A stretch of DNA of 64,000 bases from an uncultured Sphingomonadaceae bacterium (GTDB taxonomy: Bacteria; Pseudomonadota; Alphaproteobacteria; Sphingomonadales; Sphingomonadaceae): the NCBI GenBank assembly GCA_947493955.1, contig CANLSQ010000001.1, positions 496,001 to 560,000 on the forward strand. Reading direction: 5' to 3'. The notes under the pieces are model-generated. The model was not told the origin of the DNA. It ran no database searches and was given only the letters and a program-made list of their open reading frames with translations. Shown one piece after another: positions 1-7,897 of this stretch; the stretch's first letter is position 1; each line of letters begins with the position of its first letter. The position numbers were made by a program, and so were the translations under genes.

Positions 1-2
1 AG

Positions 3-782
3 CCGGTTTTTGCTGACGGTATGCCAGCCGCGCAATTCGACCTGCTGGTGGATGCCAGCGGCGCTCGTAGCCCTCTGGCGACCGGACGCCTTAGAAAACT
101 AAGTTATGGTGCATTCTGGGCTACTGTGGATATACCTGACAATCATGGAGTAATGCCCAACGCATTGGATCAGCGTTACTGGCACGCCAGAAAAATGGCG
201 GGAATAATGCCGGTTGGCATCAATCCAGCCACCGGTAATCAGGGGGCAGCGATATTCTGGTCTGAAAAGCCGGAAAATGCTGCCGGTGTCATGGATGCGG
301 GTATTGAGCAGTTCAGGACGGAATATTGCAAACTCTGGCCTGAAGCCGAACCCTTTATAGCCCAGATTGGTTCAATGGATGAGCTGACCATGGCCGTTTA
401 TGGGCATCGTACCGGCCGCTCGCAGACGTCGAAAAGACTATATCATGTTGGCGACAGCTGGCACTGCACAAGCCCGCAATTGGGGCAGGGGGCCAACATG
501 GCCCTTATCGATGCCAGCGCGCTTGCAACGGCTGTTGAAAACGCAGCCAGCATTGATGGCATATCGAAACGATATAGCCGGTTGCGGTCGTTTCATATCG
601 AGCTTTATCAATTTCTCAGTGTCATGTTCACGCCGCTTTACCAGTCGAATGGCAAAATTTTACCGTTTGTCCGCGATCTTGCCATCCATCATTTTGCCCG
701 ATGGCCAGTGGTGCGCAGCTTTATAACTCATATTGTGTCCGGTGTTTTGGGCCTAAAGCATATCAGGCAAAAGCAAGGTTAG
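3..782 (+). CDS. FAD-dependent monooxygenase, C-terminal part (cut by window edge)
   Basis: The reading frame is open to the left edge, so this is the 3' part of a longer gene; the first ATG at 21 is internal. The visible piece holds the second half of a PHBH-type flavoprotein. The motif FDLLVDASGARS near the start corresponds to the conserved DG/DASG stretch that contacts FAD and NADH. GQGANMALIDASALATAV (about residue 160) matches the family's GxGxNxxxxDAxxLA motif that binds the FAD ribityl and pyrophosphate. Family members hydroxylate or epoxidise aromatic or lipid substrates; the substrate cannot be told from this fragment. Its stop overlaps the stop of the convergent chorismate mutase gene by 4 bases (TTAG). 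Confidence 0.8.
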   Translation, partial: PVFADGMPAAQFDLLVDASGARSPLATGRLRKLSYGAFWATVDIPDNHGVMPNALDQRYWHARKMAGIMPVGINPATGNQGAAIFWSEKPENAAGVMDAGIEQFRTEYCKLWPEAEPFIAQIGSMDELTMAVYGHRTGRSQTSKRLYHVGDSWHCTSPQLGQGANMALIDASALATAVENAASIDGISKRYSRLRSFHIELYQFLSVMFTPLYQSNGKILPFVRDLAIHHFARWPVVRSFITHIVSGVLGLKHIRQKQG

Positions 783-1063
783 GCGGACTCCTCTCGAATC
801 TGCTCATGGTGGCGGATCACTTCATCGATAATGAAGCGCAAGAACTTTTCGGAAAATTCGGGATCAAGATCGGCGTCGCTGGCGAGTTGTCGCAGGCGGG
901 CAATTTGTTCCTGTTCGCGGGAAGGATCGGCAGGGGGGAGCTTGTTCTTCGCCTTATATTCGCCAACGGCCTGCGTGACCTTGAACCGTTCTGCCAGCAT
1001 GAACACCAATGCGGCGTCGATATTATTGATGCTTTGGCGATATTGTTTGAGCTTGTCGTCCAT
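779..1063 (-). CDS. Chorismate mutase, AroQ (type II) family
   Basis: The 94-residue all-helical protein would convert chorismate to prephenate, the branch point to phenylalanine and tyrosine, in the cytoplasm. The first helix LKQYRQSINNIDAALVFMLA has the AroQ pattern R-x3-I-x2-ID-x2-L, followed by ERF and the VGEYKAKNKLP segment with the substrate-binding lysine. I start at MDDKLKQYRQ because this gives the usual 90-100 residue length; an upstream in-frame ATG at 1126 would add 21 residues with no family character. It is monofunctional, with no dehydratase or DAHP-synthase domain attached. The next gene upstream (ispB-like, 1193) is divergent. Confidence 0.88.
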   Translation of the reverse strand: MDDKLKQYRQSINNIDAALVFMLAERFKVTQAVGEYKAKNKLPPADPSREQEQIARLRQLASDADLDPEFSEKFLRFIIDEVIRHHEQIREESA

Positions 1064-1192
1064 GAATAGCTGCCTGATTTCCTTAATTGATTCATAGCTT
1101 GATAGACTTGCCCGCAAGTTTTGCAAACTTCACCTGTGGATGCTTTGATTTCACTTGCCTTATCGCCTTTCCCTTGCCACATCGCAGGGAAT

Positions 1193-2206
1193 ATGTCTGC
1201 AACAGTGCATCATTTGGGGCGTGAAGCGACCCCGTCCTTAGAACCACTTATGGCACTGGTCGCCAGTGACATGAACCAGGTGAACAGCGTCATCCTTGAC
1301 CGGATGCAGTCTGAAATCCCTTTAATCCCTGAATTGGCAGGCCATCTGATTGCCGGTGGCGGCAAAAGAATGCGTCCCATGCTAACCTTGGCGGCTGCCA
1401 AATTGATTGGTTACGAAGGGGATCGCCATTTCAAATTGGCGGCAGCGGTTGAATTTATCCATACTGCTACGTTGTTGCATGACGATGTTGTAGATGGTTC
1501 TGACCTGCGGCGTGGAAAAACTACTGCCAATCTGGTTTTTGGCAACCCTGCGACCGTATTGGTGGGGGACTTTCTGTTCAGCCGATCCTTCGAACTGATG
1601 GTGGAAGACGGCTCTTTGAAAGTACTGAAAATTCTGTCCAGTGCGTCGGCCATCATCGCGGAAGGTGAAGTCAATCAGCTGACGGCTCAGCGCAAGATTG
1701 ATACCAGCGAAGACCGTTATCTCGATATTATCGGTTCCAAGACAGCGGCACTATTCGCCGCAGCCAGCCGGATTTCAGGCGTGGTTGCGGAACGGGGAGA
1801 AGAAACCGAGTTGGCACTCGATTCTTACGGTCGCAATTTGGGAATCGCATTTCAGCTGGTCGATGATGCGATTGATTATTCCTCTGACAGCGAAACAATG
1901 GGCAAAGATGCCGGTGATGATTTCCGCGAAGGCAAGGTAACCCTGCCAGTGATACTGGCTTATGCCCGTGGGAGTGATGAGGATCGGCAATTCTGGAAAG
2001 ATGCGATTATCGGGCACAGGGTTTCGGACGATGATCTGGCTTTTGCCACTAGCCTGCTAAAGAAAACCGGCGCGATTGATGATACGATTTCCCGCGCGCG
2101 CCACTATGGGCAGCGGGCAATTGACGCTCTGGGTGCTTTCCCCTCGGGTAAGGCAAAAGCCGCTATGACCGAAGCGGTTGAATTTGCGATTTCACGCGCT
2201 TATTGA
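1193..2206 (+). CDS. ispB: Long-chain polyprenyl diphosphate synthase (octa-/decaprenyl type)
   Basis: The 337-residue trans-prenyltransferase extends FPP/GGPP with IPP units to make the ubiquinone side chain, which is ten units in sphingomonads (known for the group, not readable here). The first aspartate-rich motif LLHDDVVDGSDLRRG is at about residue 95 and the second, FQLVDDAIDY, at about 225. GGGKRMRP near residue 55 is the IPP-binding region. I chose the ATG at 1193, preceded by AGGGA at good spacing; an earlier in-frame start at 1121 adds 24 residues without homology. The exact product length is set by residues before the first DDxxD and is inferred only. The next gene follows after 26 bases. 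Confidence 0.92.
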   Translation: MSATVHHLGREATPSLEPLMALVASDMNQVNSVILDRMQSEIPLIPELAGHLIAGGGKRMRPMLTLAAAKLIGYEGDRHFKLAAAVEFIHTATLLHDDVVDGSDLRRGKTTANLVFGNPATVLVGDFLFSRSFELMVEDGSLKVLKILSSASAIIAEGEVNQLTAQRKIDTSEDRYLDIIGSKTAALFAAASRISGVVAERGEETELALDSYGRNLGIAFQLVDDAIDYSSDSETMGKDAGDDFREGKVTLPVILAYARGSDEDRQFWKDAIIGHRVSDDDLAFATSLLKKTGAIDDTISRARHYGQRAIDALGAFPSGKAKAAMTEAVEFAISRAY

Positions 2207-2232
2207 GGCGATCATCAACGAAGGAAAATGTG

Positions 2233-2511
2233 ATGGCCGCACGGATTTACCAGAACCCCATGAATGCTATGCAGTCAGGCAAGGCGCTGACTGACAAATG
2301 GATATTGGAGTTTGAGCCGTCCGAAGCACGCAAAGCGGACAAACTGACTGGCTGGGCGGGATCTGGTGATACACAGCGACAAGTGCGGATGAAATTTCCT
2401 GATGTTGATGCTGCAAAGGCTTATGCCGACAAATATGGTATTTCTTATTCTATCGTGCCTACGCCGAACAAGACTTTAAAAATCCAAGCCTATGCGGATA
2501 ATTTTCGATAG
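2233..2511 (+). CDS. ETC complex I subunit, NDUFS4-like accessory protein
   Basis: This 92-residue soluble protein belongs to the NDUFS4/18-kDa accessory family of NADH dehydrogenase (complex I), found in alphaproteobacteria and mitochondria. Diagnostic features are the N-terminal ARIYQNPMNAMQSGKA, the central WILEFEPSEARKADKLTGW followed by GSGDT, and VRMKFPDVDAAKAYADKYGI towards the C-terminus. It is thought to help hold the N module of complex I in place. The ATG at 2233 is preceded by AAGGA; the longer frame from 2203 overlaps the upstream gene and adds nothing conserved. It is cotranscribed with the polyprenyl synthase, so two respiratory-chain functions sit together. Confidence 0.9.
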   Translation: MAARIYQNPMNAMQSGKALTDKWILEFEPSEARKADKLTGWAGSGDTQRQVRMKFPDVDAAKAYADKYGISYSIVPTPNKTLKIQAYADNFR

Positions 2512-2520
2512 AGGTTGCTC

Positions 2521-3063
2521 TTATTTCGGTTGAAAAAGTAGCAGCAGCTTAACATCAATTGCAGTACCTTCAGCGCGTTTTTGATCAATGAAATCATCAA
2601 GCTCTTCAACGGCGATGCGGTGAACAATGATATTCTCACCTTCCACGCCGCCACCTTCGCCGACTTTGCTCAGACCATGTGCCCTGAATAGCGAAAAGCT
2701 CTCTGATACCATGCCCGGCGAAGAATAAAATTCGCCGCAATTTTCCATTGTTCCGGCACGGTAACCGGTCTCTTCCTCCAACTCTCGAATGGCTGCTAAA
2801 GACGAGTCCTCATCGCTATTATCATCATGATCGCCAACCAGGCCTGCCGGAAGTTCTATGCAGTTCTTTCCCAATGGCACACGATATTGTTCGACCAACA
2901 GGACATGACCTTCATCGATAGCCAATATGACTGCTGCCCGGATACCGCGACTGCGGGAAACATATTCCCATCGACCTTGTCTTTTGGCCGTTATAAAACG
3001 GCCTTCCCACATGGTTTCGACAGGGGCACCGGAATCCGGCGTGTCGGAATTTCCGCTACTCAA
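2521..3063 (-). CDS. Nudix hydrolase, ADP-ribose pyrophosphatase-like
   Basis: A 180-residue Nudix protein. The Nudix box lies at about residues 93-125: LPAGLVGDHDD, an acidic spacer, then E-x7-RELEEETGY. The catalytic REx2EE core is intact, but the spacing between the box glycine and the first glutamate is about five residues longer than canonical because of an acidic loop (HDDNSDED). VLLVEQYRVPLGKNCIELPAG upstream resembles ADP-ribose/sugar-nucleotide pyrophosphatases. It is the last gene of the lemA-TPM-TPM-nudix operon; its ATG overlaps the stop of the preceding gene (ATGA). The substrate is inferred from family resemblance only. Confidence 0.85.
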   Translation of the reverse strand: MSSGNSDTPDSGAPVETMWEGRFITAKRQGRWEYVSRSRGIRAAVILAIDEGHVLLVEQYRVPLGKNCIELPAGLVGDHDDNSDEDSSLAAIRELEEETGYRAGTMENCGEFYSSPGMVSESFSLFRAHGLSKVGEGGGVEGENIIVHRIAVEELDDFIDQKRAEGTAIDVKLLLLFQPK

Positions 3064-3752
3064 ATTTCGATCAACCGATCTGGCAGTTCATTGGGATTTT
3101 TGTCAGTTTTGGGAAAATGCTCTTTCAATACCACGCCGACATGCTTGACGGCCGCTGCCATCCCTTCGCCAGGTCGGCCAGCGCGTACTTCATCGATCAG
3201 CGCAACCATGGCCTCGCCCCAGACTTCGGGAGAGACTTTTTCCGCGATGGCCTGATCGGCAACAATTTCTGCACGATGTTCCTTCAAGGAAACGTAGATC
3301 AATATTCCAGTCAAGCCCATAGTTCTGCGCTCTGCACCTACTTTGAAAAAGTCTATCGCCCGCTTGCGCACGCGGCGCTGTTTGGTACTTTTCGGCGTCA
3401 CCAATAGTCGCAGCGGCATCCATGCAAAGAGATAACGCATTACAAGAAACAGGGTGACGCTGGCAATGAAGAGCACTGCCATTTGCTCACCCGCGGTGGT
3501 GAAATCCTGTTCCCAGCCGCCGAATAGGCCCGTTATTATTGATTGATAAAAGGCCGGAAAAACAGCGAGCGTCGACAAGAAGAAGAATGTGATACCAATA
3601 GCCCATTGCAGCCCGGCATCATGATATTTGTCTGACAGATCGGTCACGATCGTGACAATCTCTCCGTCAGTAGATTTTTCTGCTTCGCTGACTGCTGCCG
3701 TAACAAGCTTGTGATCGGCTTCGGAAAGTTGGTTGACCTTTTTCATTACCAT
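3060..3752 (-). CDS. TPM-domain membrane protein (second of pair)
   Basis: A 230-residue protein with an N-terminal TPM-type segment (VSEAEKSTDGEIVTIVTDLS), two hydrophobic helices at about 50-70 and 90-110, and a C-terminal TPM half containing the typical ERRTMGLTGILIYVSLKEHR and EIVADQAIAEKV. No signal peptide is seen. TPM proteins of this kind are often paired with a secreted YgcG-like TPM protein, as here; the molecular function is not settled. Two starts are possible: ATG at 3752 or ATG at 3746. The latter forms a TAATG overlap with the upstream gene, so translational coupling is likely. Confidence 0.82.
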   Translation of the reverse strand: MVMKKVNQLSEADHKLVTAAVSEAEKSTDGEIVTIVTDLSDKYHDAGLQWAIGITFFFLSTLAVFPAFYQSIITGLFGGWEQDFTTAGEQMAVLFIASVTLFLVMRYLFAWMPLRLLVTPKSTKQRRVRKRAIDFFKVGAERRTMGLTGILIYVSLKEHRAEIVADQAIAEKVSPEVWGEAMVALIDEVRAGRPGEGMAAAVKHVGVVLKEHFPKTDKNPNELPDRLIEI

Positions 3753-4570
3753 CCCCCCGACGCGCCGCCGCCGCCGAAACTGCCGCCACCGCCGCTAAAA
3801 CCGCCACCGCCAAAGCCGCCGCTGCTAAATCCGCCGCTGGAACTACCCCATCCGCTGGAGCCGCCACCGCCCCAGATAACAACTGGTCCAGAGCCGCCGC
3901 GATAACGCCTGCCGCCACGGGAACCGGATATGGACATTACGATTATGACTATTCCGACAATGATCCAGAATATGATCAAACCGCCTTCGCCATCATTGGA
4001 ACGCTCACGTTGTTGAACCACTGCCTGTGTTGCAAAGGCGCGTGCTTCTTCTTCGGGCAGTGTGAGCTGCATCGCGATCCGGTCAACGCCAGCTTCAATG
4101 CCAGCCGGCATGTTGCCGTTTCGAAATTGTGGCAAGATGTCATTTTGGATGATCATGCTGGACAGCGCATCAGTCATTATGCCTTCCAGTCCATAGCCGA
4201 CTTCTATGCGGACCTTGCGATCATTGGGGGCGACCAGCAATATGACGCCATTGTCTTTTTCCGTTTCGCCGTCGCCATCCTGCCCGATGCCCCATGATCG
4301 GCCGAGCTGATAACCATAATCGGCAATATCATAGCCGTCCAAACTGGAAACTGTAGCCACAACCAGTTGCCGGGTAGAGTTGGCCTCAAGGGCTTCCAGT
4401 TTAGCCGTCAGGGATGCCTCCTGCGCCGGATCAAGCAAATCCGCCTGATCGACCACACGACCGCTCAATTCAGGGAAGTTTTGGGCCGCCGCAGGTACTG
4501 AGATGGCGGTGATCGACAAAATCAAGGCAGCCCAAATTGCTGCGACAATGCTGTGGGGGAAATATCGCAT
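3746..4570 (-). CDS. TPM-domain secreted protein with glycine-rich tail (YgcG-like)
   Basis: The 274-residue protein has a signal peptide (residues 1-29, ending AAAQ) and a TPM domain starting PELSGRVVDQADLLDP. Family marks LVVATVSSLDGYDIADYG, NGVILLVAPNDRKVRIEVGYGLEG and DILPQFRNGNMPAGIEAG are present. One transmembrane helix (about 200-218, IIFWIIVGIVIIVMSI) follows, and then a Gly/Ser-rich tail of about 55 residues ending GGW. This layout (Sec signal, TPM in the periplasm, one helix, Gly-rich cytoplasmic tail) is the usual YgcG plan. It follows lemA by 6 bases and overlaps the next TPM gene. LemA-TPM pairs are widespread, but their role in the envelope is unproven. Confidence 0.88.
   Translation of the reverse strand: MRYFPHSIVAAIWAALILSITAISVPAAAQNFPELSGRVVDQADLLDPAQEASLTAKLEALEANSTRQLVVATVSSLDGYDIADYGYQLGRSWGIGQDGDGETEKDNGVILLVAPNDRKVRIEVGYGLEGIMTDALSSMIIQNDILPQFRNGNMPAGIEAGVDRIAMQLTLPEEEARAFATQAVVQQRERSNDGEGGLIIFWIIVGIVIIVMSISGSRGGRRYRGGSGPVVIWGGGGSSGWGSSSGGFSSGGFGGGGFSGGGGSFGGGGASGGW
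3762..3912 (-). repeat. Low-complexity GGN codon repeat (Gly-rich tail)
   Basis: On the plus strand this is a run of CCGCC/CCACC triplets, encoding on the minus strand the Gly/Ser-rich C-terminus of the TPM protein. It is a compositional repeat inside a gene, not an independent element. Such runs are prone to length change by slippage. It also produces a spurious proline-rich frame on the other strand. Confidence 0.7.
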
Positions 4571-4576
4571 TGCGGT

Positions 4577-5167
4577 TTAAAACGCTACAGTTGGCGCTTC
4601 GTCGGCACCTTCGGTTGTCGCCGTAAATGGCTCCATTGGTTCTGCACCGTGGATGATCTTGGCACCGATAATATCGGGGAAGGTCCGGATGGTGGTGTTA
4701 TATTGCCGGACCGCCTCATTATAGTCCCGGCGGGCCACATTGATGCGGTTTTCTGTACCTTCAAGCTGGCTTTGTAGAGCAAGGAAATTTTGATTGGATT
4801 TGAGGTCAGGATATTTTTCAACGACCACACGCATCCCTGATAGAGCTCGCGAAATCCCATCTTGTGCACTCTGAAATTCTGCCATTTTAGCGGCGTCGCC
4901 CAAGTCATCAGCATTTATTTGAACAGATGTCGCTTTCGCACGTGCTTCCACCACAGCGGTCAGAGTGTCCTGTTCCTGCGCCGCAAAGCCTTTGACCGTT
5001 TCCACCAGATTGGGGATTAAATCAGCGCGGCGTTGATAGGTGCTCTCGACATCGGCCCATTTCGCTTTGGCCTGTTCTTCGGCTGTAGGCACGCTGTTAA
5101 TGCCGCAAGCGCTCAGCGCCATTGCCAAAACCGGTACCATCAAAAATTTACTTAACTTGCCACGCAT
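4577..5167 (-). CDS. lemA: LemA family lipoprotein
   Basis: The 196-residue LemA-family protein has a lipoprotein signal peptide (lipobox LSAC at about residue 20), then the LemA signature: W-x-DVESTYQRRADLIPNLVETVKG, a helical core, NFLALQSQLEGTENRINVARRDYN and the NTTIRTFPDIIGAK segment. The ATG at 5167 is chosen because GGGAG precedes it and because it gives a proper signal peptide; an in-frame ATG at 5206 would put 13 polar residues before it. It is the first gene of the operon with the two TPM proteins and the Nudix hydrolase. LemA is an envelope protein of unknown biochemistry. Confidence 0.9.
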   Translation of the reverse strand: MRGKLSKFLMVPVLAMALSACGINSVPTAEEQAKAKWADVESTYQRRADLIPNLVETVKGFAAQEQDTLTAVVEARAKATSVQINADDLGDAAKMAEFQSAQDGISRALSGMRVVVEKYPDLKSNQNFLALQSQLEGTENRINVARRDYNEAVRQYNTTIRTFPDIIGAKIIHGAEPMEPFTATTEGADEAPTVAF

Positions 5168-5310
5168 GTTGATTTTCTCCCACGTTCCAATTGATCGCCT
5201 CATCAAATGTAAAAATAGGAATGAAAGCCGGTAAATGCAATGACTTCCCTCGACAAATCAGAGGTTTTCGGGCATTTAGCCGTCATCTTACGGGGAAGAG
5301 GAGTATTGCT

Positions 5311-5733
5311 ATGTTTGCAGAATTTAAAGAGTTTATCCTGAAAGGCAATGTGCTGGATTTGGCAGTTGCGGTCATCATCGGTGCCGCTTTTGCGACCATC
5401 ACAACATCACTGACCGAAGATGTCATCATGCCGATCGTTAGCGCGGTTCTAGGTACACCTGATTTCTCAAAAATGTTCATCCTGCTTGGCACGCCACCAG
5501 CCGAATTGGCTGGCTCTACCGACTATGCGGCGTTGAAAGAAGCGGGTGTTCCGATGCTGGGTTGGGGCCAGTTCCTTACGGTCGTGATCAACTTCATCAT
5601 CCTGGCTTTCATCATTTTCATGATTGTCCGCTATGCCAACAAAGTGATGGCGAAGAAGGAAGAGGAAGAAGCACCCTCCGGTCCAAGCGAAATTGACCTG
5701 CTGACCGAAATTCGTGACAGTCTGAAAAAATAA
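5311..5733 (+). CDS. mscL: Large-conductance mechanosensitive channel MscL
   Basis: The 140-residue inner-membrane channel opens under membrane tension to release solutes on osmotic downshock. It begins with MFAEFKEFILKGNVLDLAVA (amphipathic N-terminal helix plus the start of TM1, with the conserved pore-lining region), then a periplasmic loop, then TM2 (FLTVVINFIILAFIIFMIVR) and a charged C-terminal helix ending in DLLTEIRDSLKK. The start at 5311 is preceded by GAAGAGGAG. It is a single gene followed at once by a strong terminator hairpin. Confidence 0.96.
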   Translation: MFAEFKEFILKGNVLDLAVAVIIGAAFATITTSLTEDVIMPIVSAVLGTPDFSKMFILLGTPPAELAGSTDYAALKEAGVPMLGWGQFLTVVINFIILAFIIFMIVRYANKVMAKKEEEEAPSGPSEIDLLTEIRDSLKK

Positions 5734-5766
5734 ACGCTAAATCAGGTGTTTAAACGGTATATCTGT

Positions 5767-5800
5767 GGGCGTGGATAGCAATATCCGCGCCCATATTTTT
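5767..5800 (+). terminator. Rho-independent terminator after mscL
   Basis: An 11-bp stem (GGGCGTGGATA with TATCCGCGCCC, one G-T pair) closes a GCAA tetraloop and is followed by ATATTTTT. It lies 33 bases after the mscL stop and 40-50 bases before the tmRNA gene, so it separates the two transcripts. Confidence 0.85.
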
Positions 5801-5842
5801 GCGGCATTCTCTTTTCATTCAGAATTAAGCGCCTATATAGGG

Positions 5843-6220
5843 CCTGTCCGCTTCGGTGGACTATGGTGATAAATTGTGATGTGCAATAGGCACAACGGAC
5901 CCGGGGGCAGTACCCGGCGGCTCCACCATTTGAGATGTTTTTGGACATCTTTGCTGATGGGGCCGAACCAGGATCGACGTGTGTTGAAAAGCATTATTTT
6001 TACCCGGCCTGAGTATGCCGTGATTGCTCAAAAACTATAAGTGCAAACGATAACGAAGCACTCGCAGTAGCGGCTTAAGCCAACGACCTCACGGTTGTAA
6101 CTTAAGAAGTTAAAGCGCGGTTGGACCCACCGGGCAACAGAAGGGATACCGGCGGTTTGGGGGTACCGAGCAACAGAAACCCCCACTTTTCATTATGACT
6201 TGGTGCCGAGCAACAGCGGC
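5843..6220 (+). ncRNA. ssrA: tmRNA (two-piece, circularly permuted) with tag ANDNEALAVAA
   Basis: The gene has the alphaproteobacterial permuted order. The acceptor piece comes first, with a T-arm-like CCGGG-GGCAGTA-CCCGG and the 3' end CGGCTCCACCA (CCA at 5926-5928). A removable spacer follows, then the coding piece beginning GGGGCCGAACCAGGATCGAC at 5959. GGGGCCG pairs with CGGCTCC to rebuild the acceptor stem (one G-U pair). The tag frame starts at the resume codon GCA 6043 and runs to TAA 6076-6078. GAGCAACAG repeats at about 6130-6220 mark pseudoknot regions. It rescues stalled ribosomes with SmpB. Outer ends are approximate. Confidence 0.93.
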
Positions 6221-6296
6221 TTACCAATGGATGGCTTTGGATGTCCCCTGATCGAATATCTCGCAGCACATGAGATGTCGGGGAACACCGACTTTC

Positions 6297-6527
6297 TTAA
6301 TAATCTGGCCCATAGGCTCGGCGATAGTCGATCGCATCCAGCATTTTGGCCCCGGCCATGAAAACCGCACCGGTACAGGCCAGAAACAGCAGCTTTCCTC
6401 CAAAACCGGGATATTGCATCAGATAGTCCTGACCTCTCGCGACAGCACCAGTCGCCAGTGCATAGATGATCAAGAACGCTTCAAACTTGGTTTTGATGAT
6501 GAACAGGCGCTTGAATTTTTTCCACAT
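6297..6527 (-). CDS. Small two-helix membrane protein, unknown function
   Basis: A 76-residue protein starting MWKKFKRLFIIKTKFEAF. It has one hydrophobic segment at about 17-30 (FLIIYALATGAVARG) and a second at about 43-62 (KLLFLACTGAVFMAGA), with a C-terminal DAIDYRRAYGPDY. I recognise no family. A longer frame starting at a TTG at 6587 exists but has no ribosome site; even for the ATG at 6527 the Shine-Dalgarno is weak. It lies downstream of the AST operon on the same strand (103 bases from astB to this start), so it may be its last, weakly coupled gene. Confidence 0.6.
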   Translation of the reverse strand: MWKKFKRLFIIKTKFEAFLIIYALATGAVARGQDYLMQYPGFGGKLLFLACTGAVFMAGAKMLDAIDYRRAYGPDY

Positions 6528-6629
6528 GGCAGAGACGCAGCAAGCACCGTGCCAAGCCCAGAAAAGTGCGAGTTTCGTAATTGCCAATATAGTTAACTGT
6601 AAGTTAACTCGACAGTTGAGGAATGAAAT

Positions 6630-7892
6630 TCAGGTCGCAAGCTCGGTCAGGGCACATGTCTCCAAAAGCGCTTTTCGCGCATTTTGGATGCTCGTGAACA
6701 GATCGGCATCGGTCAGTTGATCTGGCATGATGGTTTTCGGCCAATATTGTTCGACCACCCCGGCTATGGCGTCGAGCTTTTCTGGCGTTGCCATAAAACG
6801 TTGATCCACGCGTTCCGTGTCGGCAACGACGCGCAACCGCAAGCAAGCGGGCCCACCGCCATTGGCCATGGATTGCCGGACATCGACGGGACAGAGTTTG
6901 CGGATTGGACCATTACCAGCGACCAACTCCTGCAAGTATGCCCAAACCGCTTCATTGTCTTTCGCTTCGGTCGGCAGAATCAGAGCCATGCCGCCGCCGT
7001 TGGGCAGGGTAACTAGCTGTGCGTTGAACAAATAGGATGTGATCGCATCGGCCAGACTTACCTTGTCAGATGGCACTGTTATTATTTCTGCCTGCGGGAA
7101 TTTGCGCTGTACTTCGTCGTAAAAATCATCGCGGTGTTCAAACGCGTCCTCATGAGCGAACAGCACCTGCTCATTGGCAACAGCAACGACATCATTGTGA
7201 AAAGCTCCAGCGGCGATGGCTTTGTCTGACTGCTGCGCGAAAATGACGTGATCGTCTTTCAGGCCATGCTTCCGTGCCACCGCTTTGCTGGCTTCTATAT
7301 GCTGGCGTGCGGGGAAGGGACCACCGCTTTTGCCGTAGATGAATATTTCGATCCCCGTTTCTCCATGAGAAGGGCAAAGCCGCATATGATTGGCTGCGCC
7401 TTCGTCCCCAAAGGGAGAGGGAATCGGCCCATGAACAGAAAAGTGATCCGGATTGGCAAAGGCGAGCCGCAGCTGCGCCAGAGTGCCCGGCCATTCATGG
7501 CTGCGATGCGGCATGGTTTGCAGGTTCGCGACCGTCAAATGGCACCTGCCGTCTTCGCTATCCTGCGCGGGCGAGACGGTTGCTGCATTGGCTGCCCACA
7601 TGGATGACGCGGAATAGGCGGCGGCCCGAACATGCGGTTCTGAACTTTCTATCGTTGTGCCCAGTTGGTCCAGCCAGGCGATATTGGGCCGATCCAGCGG
7701 CATGAAAAAGCCCTGTTCCAGCCCGAGATCAATATTATGCCGCATCTTGGCGATGCCCTGCAAGGCGGCTTCGCGCGGATAAGATGCCTCGCCAGCATTG
7801 GTTGAAGAGGCAATGTTGCCAAGGCTGAGCCCGGCATAGTTATGGCTGGGACCAATGAGTCCGTCGAAATTTATTTCCTGAACTTTTGTCAT
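6630..7892 (-). CDS. astB: N-succinylarginine dihydrolase
   Basis: The 420-residue enzyme is the second of the arginine succinyltransferase (AST) pathway: it turns N2-succinylarginine into N2-succinylornithine, CO2 and two ammonia. The N-terminus NFDGLIGPSHNYAGLSLGN is the family hallmark; SMANGGGPACLRLRVV near residue 360 carries the catalytic cysteine, and HNDVVAVANEQVLFAHEDAF the catalytic histidine region. Its length is normal (E. coli AstB is 447). It begins 5 bases after astA, and both are translated from one message with the M20 peptidase. astC, astD and a classical astE (M14 fold) are not in the window. Confidence 0.96.
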   Translation of the reverse strand: MTKVQEINFDGLIGPSHNYAGLSLGNIASSTNAGEASYPREAALQGIAKMRHNIDLGLEQGFFMPLDRPNIAWLDQLGTTIESSEPHVRAAAYSASSMWAANAATVSPAQDSEDGRCHLTVANLQTMPHRSHEWPGTLAQLRLAFANPDHFSVHGPIPSPFGDEGAANHMRLCPSHGETGIEIFIYGKSGGPFPARQHIEASKAVARKHGLKDDHVIFAQQSDKAIAAGAFHNDVVAVANEQVLFAHEDAFEHRDDFYDEVQRKFPQAEIITVPSDKVSLADAITSYLFNAQLVTLPNGGGMALILPTEAKDNEAVWAYLQELVAGNGPIRKLCPVDVRQSMANGGGPACLRLRVVADTERVDQRFMATPEKLDAIAGVVEQYWPKTIMPDQLTDADLFTSIQNARKALLETCALTELAT

Positions 7893-7897
7893 TCTGA

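Noticed and set aside
3711-3905. Proline-rich frame on the plus strand
   Set aside because: It is the opposite strand of the glycine-rich codon run of the TPM protein and has no ribosome site or family signal.
5742-5948. Minus-strand frame across the tmRNA gene
   Set aside because: It runs through the mscL terminator and the tmRNA acceptor piece, both well supported; no protein signal is seen.
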